NCBI GenBank assembly: GCA_910578405.1
Contig: CAJTQO010000024.1
Location: 24,225-51,716, forward strand
DNA from: an uncultured Lachnospiraceae bacterium
GTDB lineage: Bacteria; Bacillota; Clostridia; Lachnospirales; Lachnospiraceae
Length of the DNA: 27,492 nucleotides
Reading direction: 5' to 3'
A program made the translations under genes and the position numbers. Below, piece after piece: positions 6,832 through 13,706 of the stretch. The notes under the pieces were generated by a model that was given only the letters and a program-made list of their open reading frames with translations, did no database searches and was not told the origin of the DNA. Every line of letters begins with the position of its first letter. Positions within the stretch are counted from its first letter, which is position 1.

Positions 6832-8736
6832 ATGGATAATTGGAAAGTCTGGCTGGCGGATGTGGATGATGATTATCTGGCCGGCATTGCAAACAAGGGT
6901 ATTGTGAAACGTGCCTATAAAGATAAGGAAGAGGGGAAATACCAGGTGCTTTCCATAGGGGAGGAAGCAAAGGTAAGTGTGGGAGAGGAAACGGTTTGTG
7001 TCCGGTATCCGTTTGGAGAGAGTAAATGTTCTTGTCCGTCAAGGTCAGTTTGCCGTCATATAGCGCTTGGAATATTGGTTTTAAAAGAGCAGGCGGAAAA
7101 TCCAAAAGACCGTTCGGACAGGGGGGCCAAAGGGCCGTCCGGCGGCAGGGCAAAAGAGGAAGCAGAGAGTGTGGCAGTGGGCCAAAAACAAATCCCGTTG
7201 GAAAGTGAGTCAGGAAGTCCGACGGAGAAACAGCGGGAAAGCCGGCCAGAGGGCCAGATGGCAGGCCAGCCGGGAAGCGGATTAGACAGGCAGTCAGAAA
7301 CCGAGTCAGAGAGCTGTCAGACAGGACAGCCTGAAAAGGAAGAAAGCAAGGCGCCAGAGAAGCTGTTAAAAGAGATTGCAGCCTATCCGCTGGAATCTAT
7401 CCACAGGGTGTTGGGAAGCCGGAGGCTGCAGGGCATAAACGCGCAGATAAAAGCCGGGCAGCGGCCTAAAATTGGTTATTCCAGCATTCTTACGGTGGAG
7501 TTGTCTAAGATGGGGCAGACGGTGAAACTGCTTTCGCCATTGGAATATTCGGCCTGTACCTGCCGGAAAAAAGATTTTTGCATACATAAGGCGGCCGCAG
7601 TGTTATGGTGCAAGTGGGAAGCCGGGCTGCTGACAAAAGAGGAATTGGGGGAAGAGGCAGAGCAAAAGCCGGAATATGATATACAGCAGGTCAGGGAAGC
7701 GGCCGGACAGATGAAAGCTTTTTTAGAAGAACTGCTGAATACAGGACTTGCCAGGGTTTCCCCGGATGTGCTGGATTATTTGGAACGTTTGGCAATTATG
7801 AGCCATAATGCCAGACTTGCCCGGTTTGAAGGTTATTGGCGGGCATTGTTCGATTCGTATGGAAATTACTTAAAGAGGAAAACGTCTTTCCGGGTACGGG
7901 GGCTGATGGCGCAGTTGTCCAGGCTGTACCGGAGAGTGGAATTGCTGCAGCAGGCGGAGGATGACAGGGCAGTTGCGGAGCTGGCCGGGGAATTCCGTGC
8001 GGAATATGGAATGGTGGGGGAATTGGATTTAACCGGAATTACGATAGAGCATTTTGAAAACCAGGCAGGCTATGAGGGGGAGACGGTATACTTTTTGGAA
8101 GAAAAGACAAAGGAATGGTATACCTATACCTATGCCAGGCCAATGTTCTATGAAAAAAAGGGCGGACGGCGCAGGGCGGAAAAATCGCAGGCGCCATGGG
8201 GGATACCTCTTTCCCTGGAAGAGCTGGCGCAGGCGCGCATCCACCTGGACGGGGCAAAGTGTGACGGACGCGGAAGGCTTTCCGCCAGCCAGGAGACAAG
8301 AGGGGAACTGACCGGGGACAGGAAAGGAGGAAACCGCCTGACTGCAAAAGCGTTGGAAGGATGGTATTACCAGGATTTTGGGAAGCTGTACCAGGAACAG
8401 ATTGGAGGGAAGCGCAAACCATGGCTGAAAAGCCAGGAGGATATGCCGGAACGGATGGAACTGGTGTTTTTGCGTCCCAAGTCCTGTGAAAAGGCATTCT
8501 TTTCCGAAACGGCGCAAAAGCTGTTTATGAAACTGTTTGACAGCGTAGGGCGGGAGGTTGTGATTGAGGTTGCATACTCAAAGAGGGAATCCTGGGGCAT
8601 ACGCTACCTGGAGCGGCTAAGGGAAGATAAACTGCCCTGCTTTTTGGGAAAGGTTTATGCAAGGGACGGACGGATTCGAATGTATCCGGTGGCTGCATTT
8701 GAGAAGGGAGAGTTGGAAGAAGATGGGGGGCTTTAG
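6832..8736 (+). CDS. SWIM zinc-finger protein with two SWIM-like motifs
   Basis: This 634-residue protein contains two CxC-x5-CxH motifs: C66-C68-C74-H76 (CSCPSRSVCRH) and C242-C244-C250-H252 (CTCRKKDFCIH). They are separated by a Ser/Glu/Gln/Gly-rich linker (about 85-180). SWIM domains bind zinc and mediate DNA or protein contacts. A helical module at about 294-372 resembles the small protein encoded next. The region from 450 on includes EWYTYTYARPMFYEKKG and has no motif I can name. The frame is open back to TTG 6748, overlapping the previous gene. ATG 6832 (MDNWKVWLAD) is chosen because it begins the conserved-looking part. TTG 6826, with AGAAGGG 7 nt upstream, is equally possible. The 3' end overlaps the next gene by 14 bp. 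The family corresponds to E. coli YehQ-like proteins. Confidence 0.85.
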   Translation: MDNWKVWLADVDDDYLAGIANKGIVKRAYKDKEEGKYQVLSIGEEAKVSVGEETVCVRYPFGESKCSCPSRSVCRHIALGILVLKEQAENPKDRSDRGAKGPSGGRAKEEAESVAVGQKQIPLESESGSPTEKQRESRPEGQMAGQPGSGLDRQSETESESCQTGQPEKEESKAPEKLLKEIAAYPLESIHRVLGSRRLQGINAQIKAGQRPKIGYSSILTVELSKMGQTVKLLSPLEYSACTCRKKDFCIHKAAAVLWCKWEAGLLTKEELGEEAEQKPEYDIQQVREAAGQMKAFLEELLNTGLARVSPDVLDYLERLAIMSHNARLARFEGYWRALFDSYGNYLKRKTSFRVRGLMAQLSRLYRRVELLQQAEDDRAVAELAGEFRAEYGMVGELDLTGITIEHFENQAGYEGETVYFLEEKTKEWYTYTYARPMFYEKKGGRRRAEKSQAPWGIPLSLEELAQARIHLDGAKCDGRGRLSASQETRGELTGDRKGGNRLTAKALEGWYYQDFGKLYQEQIGGKRKPWLKSQEDMPERMELVFLRPKSCEKAFFSETAQKLFMKLFDSVGREVVIEVAYSKRESWGIRYLERLREDKLPCFLGKVYARDGRIRMYPVAAFEKGELEEDGGL

Positions 8737-9073
8737 TAAAGAAGAGGTTTTGGGCCGGCTGGTGGAGGATGTATGGGCGCTGTTGGAAGAGCTTTGCCAA
8801 AGCGGGTTTGACGCCGTCCATGACAGCACTCTGGAAGGAATCCGGGAGATGGCCCAATTAAGCGGACAATTTGGGATGGAATATTTAGGGGTTTTGCTTG
8901 GGGAGCTGGCGGAAGGGCTGGATATGCGGCGTCACCGCCTGGGAAGGAAAAGAGACGGGCTGGCCGGAGTGTATGCCCGGCTGAATGAGTATTTGTATTT
9001 GTGTGAAGAGAAGGTCATTTATGACGATGGATGGAAATATTACGCAAACAAAGTTTCACAGGATGCAGAATGA
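8723..9073 (+). CDS. Small helical protein resembling the SWIM-protein helical module
   Basis: This 116-residue, probably all-helical protein has no domain that I recognise by name. Residues 18-97 (starting WALLEELCQSG and ending with LNEYLYLCEE) align without long gaps to residues 293-372 of the preceding SWIM protein (KAFLEELLNTG to LSRLYRRVELL). They share the LEEL..G start, the central leucines and the RL..Y end, which suggests paralogy or a split-off module. ATG 8723 is chosen because it overlaps the SWIM gene stop and has GGAGAG upstream at 8706-8711; the open frame extends further upstream inside the SWIM gene without need. Its own stop forms ATGA with an in-frame ATG (9070) of the next open frame. 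It is likely a subunit or adaptor of the same complex; this is inference. Confidence 0.75.
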   Translation: MGGFSKEEVLGRLVEDVWALLEELCQSGFDAVHDSTLEGIREMAQLSGQFGMEYLGVLLGELAEGLDMRRHRLGRKRDGLAGVYARLNEYLYLCEEKVIYDDGWKYYANKVSQDAE

Positions 9074-9115
9074 AGGAGCGATTTTTCTATGGATGCGGGA
9101 CTGGAATAAAAAACA

Positions 9116-9204
9116 GCATCTATAGAAAAAAGGCCCGGAAGAGTATGCAGGCGCGAAGAGCCGGTAAACTCTTCCATGAACAGGGGCATTTTTTCTATGG
9201 ATGC
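9116..9204. mobile_element. 89-bp palindromic element, copy A (MITE/REP-like)
   Basis: The element begins GCATCTATAGAAAAAA (9116-9131) and ends TTTTTTCTATGGATGC (9189-9204), giving 16-bp terminal inverted repeats with one mismatch that is a G-U pair in RNA. The interior carries the nested stem GGAAGAGT/ACTCTTCC. There is no coding capacity for a transposase. A short element with terminal inverted repeats and nested stems is typical of miniature inverted-repeat or REP-like repeats. Mobility is inferred, not shown, and no target-site duplication is evident. Confidence 0.45.
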
Positions 9205-9223
9205 GGGACTGGAATAAAAAACA

Positions 9224-9312
9224 GCATCTATAGAAAAAAGGCCCGGAAGAGTATGCAGGCGCGAAGAGCCGGTAAACTCTTCCATGAACAGGGGCATTTT
9301 TTCTATAGATGC
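9224..9312. mobile_element. 89-bp palindromic element, copy B (MITE/REP-like)
   Basis: This is the second copy, with a perfect 16-bp inverted repeat: GCATCTATAGAAAAAA at 9224-9239 and TTTTTTCTATAGATGC at 9297-9312. It is separated from copy A by a 19-bp spacer that starts GGGACTGGAATA. The same GGGACTGGAATA also precedes copy A and follows copy B. Its right end lies 11 bp before the AGGAGGG of the DUF4132 gene, so the fold could affect translation of that gene. Confidence 0.45.
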
Positions 9313-9323
9313 GGGACTGGAAT

Positions 9324-9330
9324 AGGAGGG
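9324..9330 (+). promoter_or_regulatory. Ribosome binding site that decides the DUF4132 start
   Basis: AGGAGGG lies a few bases before ATG 9334. The reading frame stays open upstream through the whole repeat array to 9031, so this strong site is the main reason to place the start at 9334. The sequence diverges from the repeat unit exactly here (GGAATAGGAGGG versus GGAATAAAAAAC), as expected if the array was added upstream of an existing start signal. Confidence 0.8.
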
Positions 9331-9333
9331 CAT

Positions 9334-12300
9334 ATGGATCCAAGGAATGTACAGAATCAGAAAGCATTGGAAGTGGTGGAGCAGTTGAATTTGCCGGGAC
9401 AGGAAGCGGAACTGGCGAAAGCTTATCTGTCCGGTGAAGTTGGGGACGAAGTTTTGGGAAAGTTTGGTTTCCGGGATTTGTCCTGGATAGGGTCGGATAA
9501 GTCGGTAAGGCTGTTTCGTGAATTTCGCAATAAAGGGAAGAAAGAGGAGGCGCGCCGTCTGTTTGAACTGTTGTTTGCCATTGGACAGTCTACCTGCCAT
9601 AGGCTGATACCTATGGATATGACGTCAAAGGCAGAAACTTTTTTGGAGTGCGGTTTAGAGAAAAAAGTTGCGCTATACGGGGCGCTGATTGGGGCAAGCC
9701 AATACCAGTGGTATGGGACTTCCATCCGCGCTTTGATTAGTTGTGCGCAGGGAAAGCTGGAGAATCTGCGGCGGGCCATTGACTATCAGAAAGGAAGTAA
9801 GGAATGCGGGAAAGAATTGCTGATGGCGGTTTATTTTATGATAAAGTATGGAAAATGGGAGGAGAGGAAAAGCGGCCTGTTTGGAATGGACAGTGAAAAC
9901 GGGGACGGGCAAATCAGGGAAGAGGATATGCCGTTATGGAAGGAATATGTGGATTGTCTGGTAGCCGGGCTGGAAAGGTTTTTTGAAGGCCAGCTTCTGC
10001 CGGCGTCAATAAAAGAGATTCAGGCAGCGGTGGAAGAAGACCGGATAACGGAGGAAATCCTGCGTATGGCCGGGCCAAGGCGCTGCGGTTCCATTTACCT
10101 GTTTTGGCAGATTGGAGGCATGGCATATCTGAATTTCACGCTTTGCCCCAGGCTGAAGAATGTAGTGAAGGTTTGCATGGCGGTGGATGTGCATGAGACG
10201 TTAAATGCCATAGATAAGATTGGCGCTGAACTGCCGCTTAGCATCAAAGAAGTGGGCGGCGCCTATGACCGTGTGTTTGGGATAGACAGCGGCAAATATA
10301 TACGGTGGGCGGCATTCAAAGGGTATCGGAAAATCTTGGGAGAGCAGCTTGGATTAAACAAGGAGCCCTACCTTAAGGTGATGGAGGAGATTTCCCTGGA
10401 GGAGTCGAACCTGATGTTTGATGTCATCCGGGAATATGAACCGGGTTTTTATGGGGAGTTGCGGGTGCAGCGGCAAAAAGAAGGGCACAATCAGGAAGTG
10501 GAGAAAATATTGAACCTTCTTGTGCCGGCTTTTCGGGATGCAGGTACGGTTCGGGGATATCTGAAAGGGATGGAAAGCGTGGAGGCGCTGTATCCCCTTA
10601 GGGAGCAGTTTGCGGATAAGTATAGCTATGGCGGATACCGGGAAAGCAGCTTTGTGGAAACGTACCGGAAAAATTACCCGAAGGATGGGTTTTACCGCAG
10701 ATGCCAGGTTTATATGCTGTTAAAGGGGGCTGGCGGTTTCTTCCGGGGGTCCATAGCGCCAAGAGGAGAGATAGATGGGGACAAAGTGAGGGAACTGTTC
10801 CGGAGCCTGGAGCAGGAAGGGCTGGCGGTGGCTTATCAGGTTTCAGGCTTGGTTATGCTAAAGGAAGCATTGTGCTATTATGAAGGAGAGGAGAAAAAGT
10901 TACTGGCAGCGGTGGAGAAAAGTTTTGCAGGTTATCTGAAAGAAAGAAGGGTGGAAACCGTACACGCTTTTTTGAATGCCCCGGCGTTTGGGCGTTTCTT
11001 TGGCCTGTACGTGATGCGAAAGGACGCAGAGTCTTTTAAGCAGGAAATTCTGGGCTATTCCCAGGATAGCTCCAAACTGGTCAGGGAGGAACTGCAGGAT
11101 ATCCTGTATGGCCAGAGAGGCTGGGAAGAAGAGGTGAAAGGACTGCTGGCCTCCAGGAAGGCGGGGGAGCGGGAGATTGCCATCCGTGTATTGCTGCATT
11201 GGCAAAAGGACGGCAGCTATGAGGAGCTTTTTGCGCAGGCGCTGGAAAAGGAGAAGAACAATAAGGTCAGAGAGCTTTTGCTGAAAATCATGCAGGCGCA
11301 GGGGGACGGCACAGCCGGGCAGGTTTTGTCACAGGAGGAACTGGTGAAGGAAATCCATAAGGGCGGCAAGAAACGCACTCTGGCATGGGCTTATGAAACG
11401 CCGTTTAGCGAAGTGCGTAAAAAGGATGGCACGGCGGCCGGGGAAGAATATCTGCAGGCAATCCTCTTATGCTATGCGTCTGTGGATGGCTGCGGGGTGA
11501 GCCGGACGGCGGCTGAACTGGCCCAGGGGTTGCAGCCGGAGGAACTGGCGGTTTATGTGAATGAACTGTTTGACAAATGGATGGCGGCCGGGGCGGAGGC
11601 GAAAAAACGATGGGTGCTTTATGCGGCGGCAATCCATGGCGGCTTTGAGATTGTAAAGAAACTGCAGCATCAGTTACTGGAATGGCCCCAGCAGTCCAGA
11701 GGAGCCATTGCGGCAGAAGCGGTGCAGGCGTTGAGCTTAAATCCGCTTCCCCAGGCGCTTCTTATTGTGGATGGCATTTCCAGGAAATTTAAGTTTAAGC
11801 AGGTAAAGGCAGCGGCAGGAAAAGCCTTGGAATTTGCGGCGGCGCAGCTTGGCGTCAGCCGGGAAGAGCTGGCTGACCGGATTGTCCCGGATCTTGGGTT
11901 TGACGGAAATGGGGGGCGGAGTTTCGATTATGGGGAGCGGCAGTTTAAGGTGGTGATTACGCCCGCCCTGGAAATGGAAGTGTACGACGGGGCAGGAAAA
12001 AAGTTAAAAAATATGCCTGCGCCTGGGAAGCGGGATGAGGAAGCAAAGGCGGCCGCCGCCTATGAAGAATTCAAACAAATGAAAAAGCAGATGAAAATGA
12101 CCATAAGCAGCCAGAAAATGAGACTGGAGCAGGCTCTTTCCTCCGGAAGGAAATGGGATGTGGCGGCATGGAAGAGGCTGTTTGTGGAAAATCCGGTTAT
12201 GCACCAGTTTGCCATCGGACTAATATGGGGCAGGTACGAGGGGATGGAGCTGGCGGAGAGTTTCCGGTATATGGAAGATGGCTCTTTTAACACCTGGGAG

Positions 12301-12861
12301 GAAGAGGAATACGAATTGCCGGAAGATGGGAAGATTGGTCTGGTGCATCCGATTGAGCTGGAGACGGAAGTGTTGGAGGCATGGAAAACCCAGTTGGAGG
12401 ATTATGAAATCCGCCAGCCTTTGGAGCAGTTGGAGCGGACGGTTTACGTCAGGACAGAGGAAGAAGCGCAGATGCGCAGCCTGGAACGTTTTGGCGGCTA
12501 TATTTTAAATGATTTGTCCTTAGGCGGGAAATTGCAGGGGCTTGGCTGGTATCGGGGGCCGGTAGAGGACGGCGGCTGCTTTGACACTTATTACCGGGTG
12601 GACGAGGAAGCGGGGATTGGGATAGAGCTTCGCTTTTCCGGCAGTTTTATTGGTGGGGAAAATGAGGATGTGACAGTCTATGATGCGGCATTTTATCCGA
12701 CAGAGAATTTGAAAGGCGGTTATGTCTATGAGAAAAAAGGGGAGGAAAAGTCACTGTTTCTAAAGGATATCCCGGCGCGGTATTTCAGCGAGGCAGTCTG
12801 GCAATTGGCCAAAGCGACGGCTTCCAGCCAGGGGAGGAACGAAGACTGGAAAGAATCGTGA
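9334..12861 (+). CDS. DUF4132 (MolR/YehI-like) protein
   Basis: This 1175-residue protein has a C-terminal DUF4132 domain, starting near residue 868 (RQFKVVITPALEMEVYDG). Its typical elements are AWKRLFVENPVMHQFAIGLIWG, SFRYMEDGSF, LVHPIELE and EAWKTQLEDYEIRQPLEQL. The preceding 850 residues are largely helical and rich in leucine-alanine repeats, probably HEAT/ARM-like scaffolding. E. coli YehI, once called MolR, has the same domain, but no biochemical activity is established to my knowledge. It closes the operon with the MoxR ATPase, VWA, SWIM and small helical proteins, so a shared complex is likely. The start at 9334 follows from the AGGAGGG site. An alternative ATG at 9070, overlapping the previous stop as ATGA, would add an 88-residue N-terminus encoded by the repeats. 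Confidence 0.87.
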   Translation: MDPRNVQNQKALEVVEQLNLPGQEAELAKAYLSGEVGDEVLGKFGFRDLSWIGSDKSVRLFREFRNKGKKEEARRLFELLFAIGQSTCHRLIPMDMTSKAETFLECGLEKKVALYGALIGASQYQWYGTSIRALISCAQGKLENLRRAIDYQKGSKECGKELLMAVYFMIKYGKWEERKSGLFGMDSENGDGQIREEDMPLWKEYVDCLVAGLERFFEGQLLPASIKEIQAAVEEDRITEEILRMAGPRRCGSIYLFWQIGGMAYLNFTLCPRLKNVVKVCMAVDVHETLNAIDKIGAELPLSIKEVGGAYDRVFGIDSGKYIRWAAFKGYRKILGEQLGLNKEPYLKVMEEISLEESNLMFDVIREYEPGFYGELRVQRQKEGHNQEVEKILNLLVPAFRDAGTVRGYLKGMESVEALYPLREQFADKYSYGGYRESSFVETYRKNYPKDGFYRRCQVYMLLKGAGGFFRGSIAPRGEIDGDKVRELFRSLEQEGLAVAYQVSGLVMLKEALCYYEGEEKKLLAAVEKSFAGYLKERRVETVHAFLNAPAFGRFFGLYVMRKDAESFKQEILGYSQDSSKLVREELQDILYGQRGWEEEVKGLLASRKAGEREIAIRVLLHWQKDGSYEELFAQALEKEKNNKVRELLLKIMQAQGDGTAGQVLSQEELVKEIHKGGKKRTLAWAYETPFSEVRKKDGTAAGEEYLQAILLCYASVDGCGVSRTAAELAQGLQPEELAVYVNELFDKWMAAGAEAKKRWVLYAAAIHGGFEIVKKLQHQLLEWPQQSRGAIAAEAVQALSLNPLPQALLIVDGISRKFKFKQVKAAAGKALEFAAAQLGVSREELADRIVPDLGFDGNGGRSFDYGERQFKVVITPALEMEVYDGAGKKLKNMPAPGKRDEEAKAAAAYEEFKQMKKQMKMTISSQKMRLEQALSSGRKWDVAAWKRLFVENPVMHQFAIGLIWGRYEGMELAESFRYMEDGSFNTWEEEEYELPEDGKIGLVHPIELETEVLEAWKTQLEDYEIRQPLEQLERTVYVRTEEEAQMRSLERFGGYILNDLSLGGKLQGLGWYRGPVEDGGCFDTYYRVDEEAGIGIELRFSGSFIGGENEDVTVYDAAFYPTENLKGGYVYEKKGEEKSLFLKDIPARYFSEAVWQLAKATASSQGRNEDWKES

Positions 12862-12872
12862 ATGCCGTTTTA

Positions 12873-12903
12873 GGCAAGAAGCCGCCGTTTTTGGTTTTTG
12901 TTT
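12873..12903 (+). terminator. Weak possible terminator after the DUF4132 gene
   Basis: A short GGC-AAGAA-GCC stem (12873-12883) is followed by a T-rich stretch (GTTTTTGGTTTTTGTTT, about 12887-12903). The stem is only three pairs in its simplest form, so termination is uncertain; readthrough into the transporter gene is possible. Confidence 0.3.
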
Positions 12904-12942
12904 GAACCGGAAAGGGGAAGGAAAAGGAAGGAGAGGAAGGGG

Positions 12943-13356
12943 ATGTGGTTTCTATTTGCTATTTTGTCGGCAGTGTTTGCGGCGCTTACTTCTATTCTGG
13001 CTAAGGTCGGGATAGAAGGGGTGAATTCCAACCTGGCCACGGCAGTGCGGACGGTGGTCGTAGTAGGCATGGCGTGGTTTATGGTTTTTGTGACAGGCGC
13101 CCAAAAGGGAATTGCGCAAATCAGTAAAAAAAGCTGGATTTTCCTGATTTTGTCCGGGCTGGCCACCGGAGCGTCCTGGCTGTGCTATTACCGGGCGCTG
13201 CAGTTGGGGGAGGCGTCAAAGGTGGTTCCGGTAGATAAGCTGAGCGTGGTGATTACGCTGGCTTTGGCCTTTGTGTTTTTGCATGAGAGCTTTACGGTGA
13301 AATCTGCGGTGGGCGCCGCGCTGATTACGGCCGGAACCTTGGCGATGGTATTGTAG
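12943..13356 (+). CDS. Half-size EamA/DMT transporter
   Basis: This 137-residue membrane protein has about five hydrophobic helices, beginning MWFLFAILSAVFAALTSIL. It ends with the EamA-repeat signature: ASWLCYYRALQLGEASKVV, PVDKLSVVITLALAFVFLHE and AALITAGTLAMVL. Full EamA permeases have ten helices from two such repeats. Single-repeat proteins of this size are known and are thought to dimerise in the membrane. The substrate is unknown; drug/metabolite transporters usually export small molecules or amino acids. ATG 12943 is preferred over upstream starts because AAGGAGAGG sits about 6 nt before it and the hydrophobic helix starts at once. It stands between the accessory operon and the arginine genes. 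Confidence 0.88.
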   Translation: MWFLFAILSAVFAALTSILAKVGIEGVNSNLATAVRTVVVVGMAWFMVFVTGAQKGIAQISKKSWIFLILSGLATGASWLCYYRALQLGEASKVVPVDKLSVVITLALAFVFLHESFTVKSAVGAALITAGTLAMVL

Positions 13357-13706
13357 CGCGCCGTTCTCCATGGAAAGGTTATCCTGCAAAGTTTTTGTGC
13401 ATTTTCTATAAAAGCAGGAAAAGATTTTTGTGAAAAACAGAGAGATATATTTGCCGCATTTTAGGCGATATTCTCTATAGGAAAAAAAAGAGATATGTGA
13501 TACAATAAAAAAGTATCGGCTAAAAAAGGCATATAATTCGAAAGAACCGAAAAGGATAAGGAATAAAAGATAAAAGAGTGAGATTTACAGAGGCAATGGT
13601 TGGGAGAATTTTTATTTATTTTGATTTTTTCAATGGCGGTTTTGTACTTAAAATGGCATGATATGCAGACCGTATAGTATAAATACGCGGGCCGGAAAGG
13701 AGTAGG
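13357..13706 (+). other. 350-bp leader region of the arginine genes
   Basis: No gene is visible on either strand: the 154-codon minus-strand frame crossing it is Cys/His/Phe-rich and runs into argJ antisense. The region contains an imperfect inverted repeat at 13441-13476 (AGAGATAT...ATATTCTCT with inner GCC/GGC, followed by A-rich rather than T-rich DNA), an extended -10 at 13498-13506, an isolated TATAAT at 13532-13537, and CGTATAGTATAAATACG at 13671-13687, which has CGTAT/ATACG half sites. The last could be an ArgR-type operator, but the match to an ARG box is poor. No T-box signature (AGGGTGGAACCGCG-like) is present. Confidence 0.5.
13498..13506 (+). promoter_or_regulatory. Candidate extended -10 promoter for argJBD
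   Basis: TGATACAAT combines a TGn extension with a five-of-six -10 hexamer (TACAAT, 13501-13506). No good -35 lies 16-18 bp upstream, which extended -10 promoters can tolerate. It would give a leader of about 195 nt before argJ. Confidence 0.35.

Larger units (their letters stand above)
9082..9324 (+). repeat. 108-bp tandem duplication (2 full units plus 27 bp)
   Basis: The unit beginning TTTTTCTATGGATGCGGGAC runs from 9082 to 9189, repeats essentially identically from 9190 to 9297, and continues for 27 bp of a third copy (to 9324) with one G-to-A change at 9307. The period is 108 bp, a multiple of three. Each unit contains the inverted repeat TTTTTCTATGGATGC / GCATCTATAGAAAAA and a second perfect 8-bp stem GGAAGAGT / ACTCTTCC (9137-9144 with 9168-9175). 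The array sits between two operon genes and ends exactly at the DUF4132 ribosome binding site. The repeats are identical rather than separated by unique spacers, so this is not a CRISPR array. Confidence 0.95.

Noticed and set aside
5997..6833. 278-codon open frame on the minus strand
   Set aside because: It lies antisense to the well-supported VWA domain, its product is His/Pro/Phe-rich with no recognisable domain, and it follows from the base composition of the coding strand.
9082..9324. CRISPR array
   Set aside because: A 27-bp sequence recurs three times, but the two intervening 81-bp segments are identical to each other, so this is a tandem duplication and not repeats with unique spacers.
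13441..13476. Terminator in the argJ leader
   Set aside because: The imperfect stem is followed by an A-rich stretch, not a T run, on the plus strand.
13532..13537. Perfect TATAAT upstream of argJ
   Set aside because: No -35-like hexamer lies at 16-18 bp and there is no TG extension; the extended -10 at 13498 is a better candidate, though also weak.
13671..13687. ARG box (arginine repressor operator) before argJ
   Set aside because: CGTATAGTATAAATACG has short inverted ends but does not fit the TGAAT-WWWW-ATTCA pattern well enough to annotate as an operator.
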